Shown: positions 44,752 to 55,729, counted from the first letter of the stretch. The stretch is 64,000 bases of DNA from an uncultured Bacteroidales bacterium (GCA_902782665.1 CACZOA010000050.1:53433-117432); one strand, 5' to 3'. Program-made: numbers and translations. The notes: generated by a model from the letters alone, not told the origin.

Positions 44752-46467
44752 TTACTGATCAAACTCAACCTTAAACTCAATTCTGTTGTTAAGTTTTCTT
44801 CCGCTCAACGTCTTATTATCACCTATTGGCTGAGTACCGCCATGACCGAAGCTCTTCAAACGAGATGGATAGATACCACGCTCAACCATATAGTCGACGA
44901 TCGCCATCGCTCTACGTTTAGAAATCTTCAGGTTGACAGCCATACTTCCGCTTGAATCAGTGTGACCGTTTACAACCAATCGGTAGTTAGGATACTCTCT
45001 CATGATTGAAATGATCTTATCAATATAGTGACAAGTTGATCGTACCAAAACAGCTGTTCCTGACTCAAACTCAATTCCATGCTCAGCATTTTTGAATGCC
45101 TTACGTGCTTTTTCAGAAACCTCAGGACATCCCTGATTTGCCTCTACACCAGGAATAGTAGGACACTTATCAAGATAATCAGGAATACCATCACCATCAG
45201 CATCCAATGGACATCCATTTTGGTCAACCTTAACTCCTTCTGGAGTGTTAGGACACTTGTCAAGGTGATCTGCTACACCGTCGCCATCAGCATCAAATGG
45301 ACAACCATGATTATCTACTGGCGTATTCTTTGGAGTATATGGACACTGGTCAATATGATCTGGCACTCCGTCGCCATCTGTATCTAGTGGACATCCACAT
45401 GTATCGACAACTACACCCTTAGGAGTATCACCACATCTATCAAGATAGTCATAAACACCATCGCCATCAGTATCCAATGGACATCCACAAGAATCAACAG
45501 GCAAACCAGCAGGAGTATGAGGACAATTATCAAAGTTATCTATCACACCATCTCTATCCTGATCCTTTAGACGTGGACATGGTATCTTGACTCCCAATCT
45601 GACGCCGACAGAAAATGGGATAACTTTCTCAACAGCATCTGATGACAAAACACCATTATACTCTTTATTATTTGACAATACTTTCTCTTTCTTAGCAAGA
45701 CTTGTCAAACCATAATCAGCATACAATCCATAGAACAAATGAATTCTTCCGACTTTATGTACCAAGTTTAAATCAAGATAACCGCTTGCAGTCATGAATC
45801 TGGTCTCAGATGATCCAGAAGGATGATCAGTAGATGTTGTTATTCCATATTTCGGTAAAGAGTCAAAAAGAACAGCTAATTTTTCATTATAAACTGATCT
45901 TGTAACCGTTCCATCAGTAACTTCATAAGAAGTTTTCAAAGGGAATGACAATTTTGCTCCTACACCAGCAAGAAAAGTTGTTTTGTTTCCCATTGGAAGA
46001 CGGAATAAAACACCTACAGGAACTTCTATAGCAAATCCACTCTGCGATTCTGTCCAACCATTAAATGTATTCGTACAACTATTCTCATCATCAGATTGAG
46101 CCTCTGGGTACGCTCCTACTGGAACCTGAATGCTTGTCGTATATTTCGAATTGTCATCAAAAGTAACTGTCGAATTATACTTAGAACCACCAAGGCCAAA
46201 AGAGATACCACATACACGGGAAAAGAAAATATTGTAATCAATATTGAATCGACCTCCTTTTCCCATTTCAGAACTGCCATAAGGGAAATCGTACATTAAA
46301 GTACTTATTCCTCCACCAGCCGAAAGACTCAAAAATTTGTTCTGCTCCATCATAGGCGGGTATGTCACCTTAACCATTGCCTTAGGGGCAGTTTCGTTAG
46401 ACTTCTCCTGTGCCGTCAAGCTAAATACAGAGAGCAATGCAACAATATAGAGAATATAGCGTTTCAT
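44752..46467 (-). CDS. OmpA family outer-membrane protein with five TSP3 calcium repeats
   Basis: A 571-aa protein. Signal peptide 1-19; N-terminal beta-barrel (about 35-280, LSLSAGGGISTLMYDFPYG onward); five thrombospondin type 3 repeats (about 285-435) each with D-x-D-x-D-G calcium loops such as DTDGDGVPDHIDQCP; and a C-terminal OmpA peptidoglycan-binding domain (about 445-571, VVNGHTDSSGSMAVN, KSFGHGGTQPIGDN, GRKLNNRIEF). It links the outer membrane to the cell wall. It follows the giant repeat gene by 61 bases on the same strand. Confidence 0.93.
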   Translation of the reverse strand: MKRYILYIVALLSVFSLTAQEKSNETAPKAMVKVTYPPMMEQNKFLSLSAGGGISTLMYDFPYGSSEMGKGGRFNIDYNIFFSRVCGISFGLGGSKYNSTVTFDDNSKYTTSIQVPVGAYPEAQSDDENSCTNTFNGWTESQSGFAIEVPVGVLFRLPMGNKTTFLAGVGAKLSFPLKTSYEVTDGTVTRSVYNEKLAVLFDSLPKYGITTSTDHPSGSSETRFMTASGYLDLNLVHKVGRIHLFYGLYADYGLTSLAKKEKVLSNNKEYNGVLSSDAVEKVIPFSVGVRLGVKIPCPRLKDQDRDGVIDNFDNCPHTPAGLPVDSCGCPLDTDGDGVYDYLDRCGDTPKGVVVDTCGCPLDTDGDGVPDHIDQCPYTPKNTPVDNHGCPFDADGDGVADHLDKCPNTPEGVKVDQNGCPLDADGDGIPDYLDKCPTIPGVEANQGCPEVSEKARKAFKNAEHGIEFESGTAVLVRSTCHYIDKIISIMREYPNYRLVVNGHTDSSGSMAVNLKISKRRAMAIVDYMVERGIYPSRLKSFGHGGTQPIGDNKTLSGRKLNNRIEFKVEFDQ

Positions 46468-46528
46468 TTACTTGAATTTTTCTAATTAATTATCGTTCTT
46501 ACAAAATTGCGAGATAACCATTATCTTA

Positions 46529-49500
46529 TCATTTTACAAGAACCTTCACCGACTGATTTGAAATATTCTTTGTCTGATCTGAGGCTTCCATTTTAACAAT
46601 ATATGTATTCGATTTCAACTCAATTGTCATAAACTGTGTTGCCTCTTGTTTATCTACTTGAACTCCAGTCATCGAATAAACAACAAGATTTGTTCCTGAT
46701 GGAATATCTCCTACAATCTCAACATCGATTTTGCCCTTACCTCCATATGCCTTAATCCATAATGGTTTGTCAAGATGGAAGAATGCAGGACCAACAAACA
46801 ATTCTCCATTAACCTGACACATATAATATCCATCAAGGCCTTTTTCCTCCTGATAATATTGTTTAGTAGCTCCAGGAATCAACTCACCATTCTTATACCA
46901 CTGATAAGTCTTAAATAAACCAGAAGAATTGTCAACCGTCAACACATCGTCCCAAACAATATAGATATTTGAAGCTGGATAGTTAACCTTCAATTTAACC
47001 GCTTGTTTTTTCACAAGTGTACCAGACATAAAGTTGACAGTGATATTATAAATACCTGGCTTTATATCTTCAGGAATATTAACAACCAATGATGATGGAT
47101 TATGATTGTCAAGTAAAATAGTATCTGTGTTAAGTGCAGGGAAAGAATCACAAGAAATCCAATACTTGAAAACTTCACCAGCTATTTTCACATCATATGT
47201 TACCAAATGTCCAGGTGTTGTCTCCTGTGCCAAACCAGGTGCCTGAACTATTGAAGAAACATCGAATACATTATTCTCAATCATAAACGAATACAATCTA
47301 GGTGCTGACGTTGTGTCTGCCCATTTATAGTTAACTGTATCCTTAAGTGTAACAACTACAGAATAAACACCTACTTCCGTCTGAACATTTCCTGTTACAG
47401 TATATATAGAATCTGTTGGTATATATATATTGTAAGTTTGTGGCTTTCCGTTATACAAGAATGAACGTTGGTCACGATTAGGAATATCTACCATTTTTGG
47501 CGAAACTTTCACTACATAAGTTTTTGCCAATGAAGAACTGTCAGACGCCCATGTATAACCTGCATTAGGAATAACTATCACTTCATAAGTGCCAGCTTCC
47601 AATGCTTTATTGTTTGAAACAGTATAAGCAGGGCTTAATGGAAGCAGCGTCAATGAATCTCCAGTGTACACTAAATAATTAGGAACCTGAATTGACGGGA
47701 TTAAGTTCTTCAATATATGGAATGCAACAAACTTATCTTCTACTGTGCCATCAGACCACAAGAAGTTGACCGTATCTACAAGAGAAACCTTTCGATAATA
47801 CTCTCCTATTTCAATTGCACCACCATTGATACGTTCTACAACGTAATTATCATTAGCTACAACATCAAATAGTTTTACATTTCCGTCATAAACAAATGAA
47901 TCAATGACTGCTACCGGAAGGTCTACCATAGATTTTCCTATTATGAATTCATAATATTTAGCGCCTATTGTAGAATCAGACCATATGTAATGAAGTGTAT
48001 CACTCAAAGTAACAGTAACGTAATGTAAACCTGCACTTGTACGGTGATGACCCGACACTACATAGTAATCAAGAGTATCGATAATTGGATAAGTAATTTC
48101 AGTACCTGTAAACTTGAATGTAGTATCATATTTAGCAGGTATATCCACAACTATTCTATTAATCTTATATACATAACTTAACGGAGTAGCCGAACTGTCA
48201 GCCCAAATGTAATTTTGAAGCAAAGAAACAGTTACCTCATAAATGCCAGGCTCCTTAGTCTGAGTAATACCAGCTACTGTATATCCATCTACATCAGGAA
48301 TAACAACTCCGTGTATTGAATCATCATAAGTATAAACATTAGTAGAAGGGAACTTTGGTTTCTCTATTACAAGTGGCTTGATAACAACTGTATATGTCTT
48401 TGGCTCAACTGTATTATCCGACCATACATATCCTGCCTTCAACGTAACAACTACATCATAAGTTCCGGCGTTTGTCTGAACTCCATTATTTACAACATAT
48501 GCTTTGTTCTCAGGGACAAATGTAATTTGCGTACCATTGTAAACATATTCAGTAGGAATAACAGGCACATCAATTGTACCATTTCCTATCATGAATGTAA
48601 TGGTCTTATCAGCAACTGTACCATCACTCCAAGTGTAATTAAGAGTATCTTTCAAAGTAACCGTTCTTTCATAAACACCAACCTCAGACGCTGATGCATT
48701 TTTAGGAAGAACCTCATATCTGCTATTTTCAGTCACAGCAAAATATTTGATCGTTCCATCATATGAGAATGACGACTGAACTGCTTCTGGAAGTTCAACC
48801 TTTGCTTTTGCAATATCAAAGATATATGTCTTAACTTCAGTTGTTGAATCCTCCCATGTTGTATAACTGAAATCCGTTAGAAGGACAGACACCTCGTAAG
48901 ATCCAGCATAAGCTTGTACATTACCAAGAATGTTATAATCAGGACTCTTAGCGATATTGTATGTCTGACGTTTTCCATTGTAGACGAATTTCGTTGTATC
49001 TTCTAATGGAATACTAATAAGTCTCTTGTTGATTGAAAAGACGTATCCGACTCTATCTAGAGTGCTATCCGACCACATGTAATTAGGAAGCAAATCAAGT
49101 GTCACCTTATACTTTCCTAATTCCATACCATAAGTTTGACCTGAAATTTCATAAGCATCATTTACAGGAACCTTAAAGTCGATCACTTTTCTATTGTAAG
49201 TATACTCAAGCTGAAGTTCTGGTTTATCTACCATGATTGGCTTGATAACAATTACAAAAGTTGTATCCGTTTGATTGTTTGGCAAACGATATCCGCTTTT
49301 TGGTGTCAAAACAACCTTATAAGTGCCGACATCTCTTTTTGCTCTATTAACCACTGTGTACGATCCATCTTCTGGAATGAAGATGATGGTGTCACCAGTA
49401 TAAGTATACTCAAGTTTTACATCCGGTACTTCAATAGTACCATCACCAATTACAAAGACTATAGATTTGTATCCAACAGTCTCATCCGCCCAAACATAAT

Positions 49501-52500
49501 TAGCAGTATCTACCAAAGTAGCTGTGCGAATATATTTTCCTGTCTGAGTTGCAACAGCATTCGTATCTGCCACAATATAGAAATCACTTGGATTAACATC
49601 GAAGCTCTTCTCTTTGCCATCATAGATGAAATTAGTAAGAGGAGAAGTAGGAAGGGCAACCTTAGCTTTGCTTATTACAAAAGTGAATATTTTATCAGCC
49701 GTTGTCGAATCTGTCCATTGATAATGTAGAGAATCCTTCAAAGCAACTTTAACATTATACTTACCTGCATCTGTCTTTACATTATTACTAACTGTAAATA
49801 ATGAATCAGCAGGTATTACAACTGAATATGTTTGCTCTTTTCCATTATAAATAAACTTAGAAGTGTTGGCAACAGGAATTGAGACCTCAGACTTCGATAT
49901 AGTGAAGATATATTTTATATCTTCTTTTGTATCGTCGTCCCAAATATAGTTTTCTTTCAATTTAACTACTACCTCATAAATTCCTGGTTCCTTAGCTACT
50001 GTATCACCTACAAATGAATATCCAGCATTCGGAGTGAATCCGAAACTATGTGTTTTTCCATTATATATATATGTCTCCTCTGTCACATCTGGCTTTGAAA
50101 CATATAATGAAGTGATCTCCACAATAAATGTTTTATCTTCAGAAGAACCATCCTTCCAAACGTAACCTGGATTTAGAACGACTTTAACATCATAAATGCC
50201 AGCATTAGTCTTTACTCCATTAGTAACAGTATAAGCCGAATTTTCTTCTACAAACACAATAGGTGAACCAGTATATTTGTGTTCGCTTACTACAGTAGGA
50301 ACATTAACTGAGATTGGCTCTATCTCAAACTTGACAATTTTATCAGTTGTTGTTCCATCATACCATACATGATTTAATGAATCAACAAGAGAAACTGTTC
50401 TGTCGTAAATTCCTACATTAATCGCAGAAGCGTTCTTTGGATTAATCACATATTTTTCATTCTTAGCAATCTCAAAGTTATGCTCTGTTCCATCATATGT
50501 AAAATGAGTCTTTGAAGCTACAGGAGCATTAACCTTGGCACGCGTGATAACAAACTTATATGTCTTGTCTGTCTCACTATTGTCTGACCATACATAATGT
50601 GGTGAATTCAAAGATACCTTTACAGTATATGTTCCTGCATTTGTCTGCTTATTACCAGTCATCTTGCAAATTGGATCCACAGTCATCTTATATGTCTGTT
50701 CTGCTCCATTGTAAACAAATTCTGTAGGATCAGCTTCTGGAATATCAATAGCTATCTTCTTAATCTCAATATTGATAGTATAATCAGCCTTTGTTGAATC
50801 CTCCCACATATAATTTTGTTTCAACGCCAATATTGCCTTATATTTTCCTGGCTCCGTAGCAAATGAGTCTCCAGATATTTCATAGAAATCACTTTCTGGT
50901 ATTCTGAATTTCTCCTCACCATTGTATGTGAATGAAGATGCAATAACAGGCTTCTCTATTGCCTTCTCAACAATTTTCACCACATATGTCATGACTGTTT
51001 TAGATCCATCCAACCATGAATAATCATCATTTAATGTGACAACAACGTTATAAGAACCAGCATCCGTTCCAACTCCTCCTTCAACCGTATACGCTGAAGT
51101 TGAACGCAAGAACACGATTTCTTCACCTGTATACGTATATGACTGTTTTAGATTTGGTTTTTCTATTCTACCATCTCCAATTGTGAAGACAATATATTTT
51201 TCATCTATCGTATTGTCTGACCATATATAGTTCTTTGTGTCATTGAGTCTTACTGTGTCAGTGTAAATGCCTGGACCGACCTCAGATTCTACCTCTTTGA
51301 AAATAGTATATCGTGGTGTCGACGCAGTATCTTCAGGAACAACAAAATTAAACGGTTTTCCATTATAGATGAAATATCTCTTTGCTACTTCCGGAATAAT
51401 TACAGGCTGTGGGTTGATGACAAACTTATACACCTTTGGTTCAATTGTATTGTCATCCCATTCATATCCACCTGTCTCATCCATATCCAATGAAACAGTT
51501 CTTACATATACACCTACATCTTCTCCTGTGGCATTTGAGTCAGCCAATACAGAACCCTGCACTACAGTAATATCGAAATTCTTTATTGTTCCATCATAAG
51601 TGTATACCAAAACGGAATCTACCTTCGGTGATTTTACAATGCCTTTTGAAATAATAAAATTATATGTCTTATCTTCAGTGCTCTTATTATCACTCCACTC
51701 ATAATGTTTTTTATCCTTTAGAGATACTGTAACAACATGACTTCCAGCGGTTTTTTGCTTGTTTCCAGAAATCGTATATGCTGAATTTTCAGTCAAACTA
51801 TAAGTTTGATCTGTTCCATTGTATACAAATTTTGTTGGATCTGCCTCTGGTTTTTCTACACTGATTTTGTTAATCTTGAATGTTACTTCAATTGTATCAT
51901 TAGTGGCATCACTCCAGATATTACCATAACTTGGGGCAATCTTTACAATATATGTATTTGGCTCTTTTGCTTCTGATTCTCCTTTAACAGTATAGTTATT
52001 GTTCTTTTCCACAAAAGTAATTACAGAACCATTGTAAGTAAACTCTGTTTGAGTAAATACAGGTTTGTCAATTTTATTCGGTATAATTGAATATTCTGTC
52101 GACGCACTAGCAGTTGAAATCACATAGTTTTTTGAATCTCTACCTTTCAATGTTGCTGTCGCTGTATAACCACTTCCTACCTCTTTCTTCGCTCCTGCTA
52201 TAGCAACCGTTACAGAATCACCCTCTACTACACTTTTCAATGTTGCTGTTGGTGTCTGTTCCTTGCCATTGTATACCAATTCTGTTTTTCCCCATTGGAT
52301 ACCTGGATCCTTCCTTGCAATTTTTACTGTAATATTGAATGTATCTGATGAAGAGTAACCTTTATCCTCTGGATCAAATACATATCTTACTATATACTCA
52401 CCAAAATCTTTTGCTGTTGGTATTGATTCTGCAAAATCCTTGCCATCTCCAAGAGCATATTTGAATGATCCTTCTATATTTCCTACTTTTCCTGCGTTTA

Positions 52501-55375
52501 CCAACTCCTGAGCCGATCCATTGTACACCAAATTCTCTTTTGCTGTTGGTGCTGTGTAATCACTGGCATTAGACTTGATAATAGAAAATTTGATAGAGTC
52601 TGAACCTGCAATTTTATAATTGACAGCATCTGCTCCTGCCAACGTTGCTTTAGCAGTATAGTTAGATCCTACTTCTATCTGTTTTCCTGTAACTGATACA
52701 GTCACAACATCTTCCTCTACCAAATCTTTCAACGAAGCTGTTGGTGCTTGTTCAGTACCATTATATACCAATTTCGTATTGTCCCATTTCAACGATCGCT
52801 GCAACTGAGCAATTTTTACTGAAATAAAGACTGGTTCAGATGAAGAATAACCATCATTATCAGGGACAAATTTATATCCGACTTTATATGAACCTGCATT
52901 CGTTACACTTGGAATACTCTCAGAGAATATACCATCCTCACCTAAAGCATATTCAAACTTGCCTTCAACTTTTCCAGCAACACCTGCATTTATCAACTCC
53001 TGAGCCGAACCATTGTACACCAAATTCTCTTTTGCTGTTGGTGCAGTATAATCAGCACTTGACTGAGCAATAGAAAATTCTGTTGACGCTGTAGACGCCA
53101 AGAGTTCATAATTATCTTTACTATCACCGGACAAAGTTACTGTTGCTGTATAACTTGCTCCTACTTCTGTCTGCTCACCAGAAATCACTGCTTTCACATC
53201 ATCTCCAGATACTACACCCTTCAACGTTGCTGTTGGAGTCTGTGGTTTTCCTGTGTATGTCAACACTGTACTTCCCCACTCTACAGTGACTTCCTTCGTT
53301 GCTATTATCACTGAAATATAAACTGGTTCAGACGAAGAATAACCATTATCCTTAGGAATAAACTTGTATCCCACTTTATATGTGCCAGCGGCTATCGCTG
53401 TAGGAATAGTATCTGTAAATTCTCCTTCTTCTCCTAGTGCATATTCAAAACTTCCTTTAGTAGCTCCTTCTTTACCTTCATTCAACAATGGTAGAGCAAC
53501 TCCAGTATAAATCAGATCATTTTTTGGTGTTGGGGCAATATAATCAGCACTAGATTGAGCAATAGAAAATTTCGTTGACGCAGATCCATCTGAAATCACA
53601 TAGTTGTCTTTACTATCACCAGACAAAGTTGCTGTCGCTGTATAACCTTCTCCGACATCCGTCTTCGCTCCTGTAACCACTATTTTAACGTTATCAACCG
53701 CTCCCTTTAACGTAGCTGTTGGTGCCTGTGGTTCTCCATTGTAAACCAATGCCGTGCTTCCCCACTCTATTGTGACATCTTTCTTTTCAACTGTCACAGA
53801 CATTGTTGGGAATGTAAGTGTTGTGTAGTTTTTAGTGTCTGTAGGGACAAATTTACTTTTTACAGTATATGTTCCAGCATCTTTTACTGTTGGTATAGTA
53901 TCCACGAATGCTCCATCCTCACCAAGAGCATATTTGAATGTTCCTGGTACATCTCCAACTTTTCCAGCCTTTGCTAACGCATGAGACTTGCCATCATAAG
54001 TCCAATCATCTACTGCTGATGGTGTCGTTTTAACTGTTGATTCTGCCTGAGAAATAGAAAATGCTTTTGATCCATTTCCATCTGAAATAGTATAATTTCC
54101 TTTACCTGTACCTGCCAAAGTTGCAGTCGCAGTGTATTTTCCTTCTTCTATCTTCTCACCTGATACAGTAACAGACACCAAATCTTCCTCTCCCTTTACT
54201 ACTCCACTCAATGATGCTGTAGGCTTGTGAGAATTTCCATCGTATGTAAATACCGAATCACCCCAAATCACAGTAAGTGGTTTTGGTAAAATTTTGAATC
54301 CAAGATTCGCATTTGAAATCACATATTTACTTGCGTTTTCCTCCGACAACGAAGCTTTAGCAAAGTAATTTTCACCTACATTTTTTTCTTGGCCTGTTAC
54401 AATTATTTCTACATTATCCGCTTCGACTACAGTTGAAATTTCTTTATTTATCTCAGCTGTTGGACCTTGAAGAGCTCCATTATATGTATAAGGAGATTTA
54501 TTTGTCCATTCCAAATTAATTTTACCTAGTCCAATTGTAACGGAGAATGTATCTTCCTTAGAATCTTCATAGTTTTTGCTATTGGAGATAAATTTATATT
54601 TTACTGTATATTTACCAGGATTTTTCCCTGTTGGTATTTCTGTTACTAAATCATTACTAGGGCTAATAGCATACACAAATGTTCCGTCTATATTATTTAC
54701 TATCTCTCCTACATTAACCAACTCTTGCTCTTTTCCATTATATGATAAATTCTTTTTTGCTGTTGGTGCTATGAAATCTGTTCCAGCAATAGGAACAGCT
54801 CTACTAATATGATAGTAAATTTTGGCATTACAAAAAGTACTGTTATCCAAATAATATTTTTCTTTATCACTGCCACTCAATTCAGCAGTAATTATATACG
54901 TACCTGCATCTCTAAACTGCTCTACACCACCCACTTCTACATCATCATTTCCTATCTTTCCTTCCAATGTAACTGTTGGTTTATGATAGGATCCATCATA
55001 AACCACATCAGCAGTATCTGCCCACTCAACATGAAGTTGCTTAGGAGAAATCGTACATTTTATTTCCACAGAATCTGTTGCTGGCAACGATTCATCTGCT
55101 GGTACATACTTATAGAATACCGAATGTTTACCAATTAATGCCGTTGGTATAGTATCAACAAAAACCTTACTGCTGTCTAAGGAATATACGAATTTTCCTG
55201 GCACATCCTTGTCCTCTTTTGCTCCATACACCAATTTCTCTTCTTTACCTGTATATGTCAAAGGTGCTGCTGTTGGTGCAGTAATTTTATATTTTACAGT
55301 TTCCGCAAATGACGGAACAACATACATTACCGTCAATAATGTAAATAAGAACTTAACAATTTTATTATTTCTCAT
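46529..55375 (-). CDS. Giant secreted protein of about 35 Ig-like (MBG-type) repeat domains, 2948 aa
   Basis: The ATG at 55373-55375 begins MRNNKIVKFLFTLLTVMYVV, a clean signal peptide; in-frame ATGs at 55471 and 55417 only add a cytoplasmic-looking lead. The first third alternates 6 units of type A (NLVYNGSAQELVNAG, FKYALGED, YKFVPDNDGYSSSEP) with 7 of type B (ELVYNGKEQTPTATLK, VGSGYTATATLKG), both like MBG/YDG adhesin domains. Then come 22 units of type C (KFVYNGKEQTY, AGTYDVVVTL, GYVWSDNT). The C-terminal 230 residues include an Ig-like segment and a type IX-like signal ending VKVLVK. It is probably a surface adhesin or fibre. Confidence 0.85.
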   Translation of the reverse strand: MRNNKIVKFLFTLLTVMYVVPSFAETVKYKITAPTAAPLTYTGKEEKLVYGAKEDKDVPGKFVYSLDSSKVFVDTIPTALIGKHSVFYKYVPADESLPATDSVEIKCTISPKQLHVEWADTADVVYDGSYHKPTVTLEGKIGNDDVEVGGVEQFRDAGTYIITAELSGSDKEKYYLDNSTFCNAKIYYHISRAVPIAGTDFIAPTAKKNLSYNGKEQELVNVGEIVNNIDGTFVYAISPSNDLVTEIPTGKNPGKYTVKYKFISNSKNYEDSKEDTFSVTIGLGKINLEWTNKSPYTYNGALQGPTAEINKEISTVVEADNVEIIVTGQEKNVGENYFAKASLSEENASKYVISNANLGFKILPKPLTVIWGDSVFTYDGNSHKPTASLSGVVKGEEDLVSVTVSGEKIEEGKYTATATLAGTGKGNYTISDGNGSKAFSISQAESTVKTTPSAVDDWTYDGKSHALAKAGKVGDVPGTFKYALGEDGAFVDTIPTVKDAGTYTVKSKFVPTDTKNYTTLTFPTMSVTVEKKDVTIEWGSTALVYNGEPQAPTATLKGAVDNVKIVVTGAKTDVGEGYTATATLSGDSKDNYVISDGSASTKFSIAQSSADYIAPTPKNDLIYTGVALPLLNEGKEGATKGSFEYALGEEGEFTDTIPTAIAAGTYKVGYKFIPKDNGYSSSEPVYISVIIATKEVTVEWGSTVLTYTGKPQTPTATLKGVVSGDDVKAVISGEQTEVGASYTATVTLSGDSKDNYELLASTASTEFSIAQSSADYTAPTAKENLVYNGSAQELINAGVAGKVEGKFEYALGEDGIFSESIPSVTNAGSYKVGYKFVPDNDGYSSSEPVFISVKIAQLQRSLKWDNTKLVYNGTEQAPTASLKDLVEEDVVTVSVTGKQIEVGSNYTAKATLAGADAVNYKIAGSDSIKFSIIKSNASDYTAPTAKENLVYNGSAQELVNAGKVGNIEGSFKYALGDGKDFAESIPTAKDFGEYIVRYVFDPEDKGYSSSDTFNITVKIARKDPGIQWGKTELVYNGKEQTPTATLKSVVEGDSVTVAIAGAKKEVGSGYTATATLKGRDSKNYVISTASASTEYSIIPNKIDKPVFTQTEFTYNGSVITFVEKNNNYTVKGESEAKEPNTYIVKIAPSYGNIWSDATNDTIEVTFKINKISVEKPEADPTKFVYNGTDQTYSLTENSAYTISGNKQKTAGSHVVTVSLKDKKHYEWSDNKSTEDKTYNFIISKGIVKSPKVDSVLVYTYDGTIKNFDITVVQGSVLADSNATGEDVGVYVRTVSLDMDETGGYEWDDNTIEPKVYKFVINPQPVIIPEVAKRYFIYNGKPFNFVVPEDTASTPRYTIFKEVESEVGPGIYTDTVRLNDTKNYIWSDNTIDEKYIVFTIGDGRIEKPNLKQSYTYTGEEIVFLRSTSAYTVEGGVGTDAGSYNVVVTLNDDYSWLDGSKTVMTYVVKIVEKAIEKPVIASSFTYNGEEKFRIPESDFYEISGDSFATEPGKYKAILALKQNYMWEDSTKADYTINIEIKKIAIDIPEADPTEFVYNGAEQTYKMTVDPICKMTGNKQTNAGTYTVKVSLNSPHYVWSDNSETDKTYKFVITRAKVNAPVASKTHFTYDGTEHNFEIAKNEKYVINPKNASAINVGIYDRTVSLVDSLNHVWYDGTTTDKIVKFEIEPISVNVPTVVSEHKYTGSPIVFVEENSAYTVTNGVKTNAGIYDVKVVLNPGYVWKDGSSEDKTFIVEITSLYVSKPDVTEETYIYNGKTHSFGFTPNAGYSFVGDTVAKEPGIYEVVVKLKENYIWDDDTKEDIKYIFTISKSEVSIPVANTSKFIYNGKEQTYSVVIPADSLFTVSNNVKTDAGKYNVKVALKDSLHYQWTDSTTADKIFTFVISKAKVALPTSPLTNFIYDGKEKSFDVNPSDFYIVADTNAVATQTGKYIRTATLVDTANYVWADETVGYKSIVFVIGDGTIEVPDVKLEYTYTGDTIIFIPEDGSYTVVNRAKRDVGTYKVVLTPKSGYRLPNNQTDTTFVIVIKPIMVDKPELQLEYTYNRKVIDFKVPVNDAYEISGQTYGMELGKYKVTLDLLPNYMWSDSTLDRVGYVFSINKRLISIPLEDTTKFVYNGKRQTYNIAKSPDYNILGNVQAYAGSYEVSVLLTDFSYTTWEDSTTEVKTYIFDIAKAKVELPEAVQSSFSYDGTIKYFAVTENSRYEVLPKNASASEVGVYERTVTLKDTLNYTWSDGTVADKTITFMIGNGTIDVPVIPTEYVYNGTQITFVPENKAYVVNNGVQTNAGTYDVVVTLKAGYVWSDNTVEPKTYTVVIKPLVIEKPKFPSTNVYTYDDSIHGVVIPDVDGYTVAGITQTKEPGIYEVTVSLLQNYIWADSSATPLSYVYKINRIVVDIPAKYDTTFKFTGTEITYPIIDTLDYYVVSGHHRTSAGLHYVTVTLSDTLHYIWSDSTIGAKYYEFIIGKSMVDLPVAVIDSFVYDGNVKLFDVVANDNYVVERINGGAIEIGEYYRKVSLVDTVNFLWSDGTVEDKFVAFHILKNLIPSIQVPNYLVYTGDSLTLLPLSPAYTVSNNKALEAGTYEVIVIPNAGYTWASDSSSLAKTYVVKVSPKMVDIPNRDQRSFLYNGKPQTYNIYIPTDSIYTVTGNVQTEVGVYSVVVTLKDTVNYKWADTTSAPRLYSFMIENNVFDVSSIVQAPGLAQETTPGHLVTYDVKIAGEVFKYWISCDSFPALNTDTILLDNHNPSSLVVNIPEDIKPGIYNITVNFMSGTLVKKQAVKLKVNYPASNIYIVWDDVLTVDNSSGLFKTYQWYKNGELIPGATKQYYQEEKGLDGYYMCQVNGELFVGPAFFHLDKPLWIKAYGGKGKIDVEIVGDIPSGTNLVVYSMTGVQVDKQEATQFMTIELKSNTYIVKMEASDQTKNISNQSVKVLVK
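47270..52066 (-). repeat. 22 tandem type C domains arranged in four-domain super-repeats of 0.87 kb
   Basis: Units average 72 codons. Class I units (xPxxxxxKFVYNGxxQTY) start near 51853, 50743, 49879, 49012, 48142 and 47485. The three inner intervals are 864, 867 and 870 bases (288-290 aa), each holding classes I-II-III-IV. The first interval (1110) has one extra class II-like unit and the last (657) lacks class IV. Class II ends RTVSL-D-NY-W and GDGTI-VP, class III has YTVxNGVxTxAGTYDV, class IV has KEPGIYEV. Confidence 0.85.
52067..55282 (-). repeat. Alternating type A and type B Ig-like repeats (6 A, 7 B)
   Basis: The order from the N-terminus is A1 B1 A2 B2 B3 A3 B4 A4 B5 A5 B6 A6 B7. 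Units are about 80 codons. The later A-B pairs (A4-B7) are the most similar, sharing TAPTAKENLVYNGSAQEL and the boundary FSIAQSSADY, indicating recent duplication of a two-domain block. Confidence 0.8.
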
Positions 55376-55559
55376 ATTTGCAATTTTTCTGCATATTGAG
55401 TTTAGCATATATTTCATAATTCTAAATATTTCAAGTTTTCCTTGTGTCTTAAAATACTTTATTAACATCATTATTCCTATATATTGTATATTAACACGTT
55501 ATATTGAATATTATTCATTTGTGATATTAATATTCGCTATTATACAATATAAAACGGCA

Positions 55560-55567
55560 CAAAGGTA
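55560..55567 (-). promoter_or_regulatory. -7 box for the giant repeat gene
   Basis: TACCTTTG on the minus strand is a perfect TAnnTTTG. It would give a leader of about 180 bases to the ATG at 55375, or about 80 to 55471. The -33 box is not clear. Confidence 0.4.
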
Positions 55568-55729
55568 AAAACTTTCACAATTAGTTTTTACGTATTTTTG
55601 TGTTTTTTGGCATAATAATGTTAATAAATCTTTAAATAGGTGTAAACAACCCTAAATATTGAATAATTATGCATAAATATGTTAAAATTGTATTTTTTTT
55701 AGGAAATATAATCAAAATCTGTATCTCAC

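Noticed and set aside
49271-49729. Plus-strand frame of 152 codons inside the giant gene
   Set aside because: It lies antisense to the repeat domains, has no homology-like features, and similar shadows recur wherever the repeat sequence is conserved.
46529-55375. Regularly spaced repeats that could suggest a CRISPR array
   Set aside because: The periodicity (about 215 and 867 bases) is codon-level domain repetition within one continuous frame; there are no identical short repeats with unique spacers.
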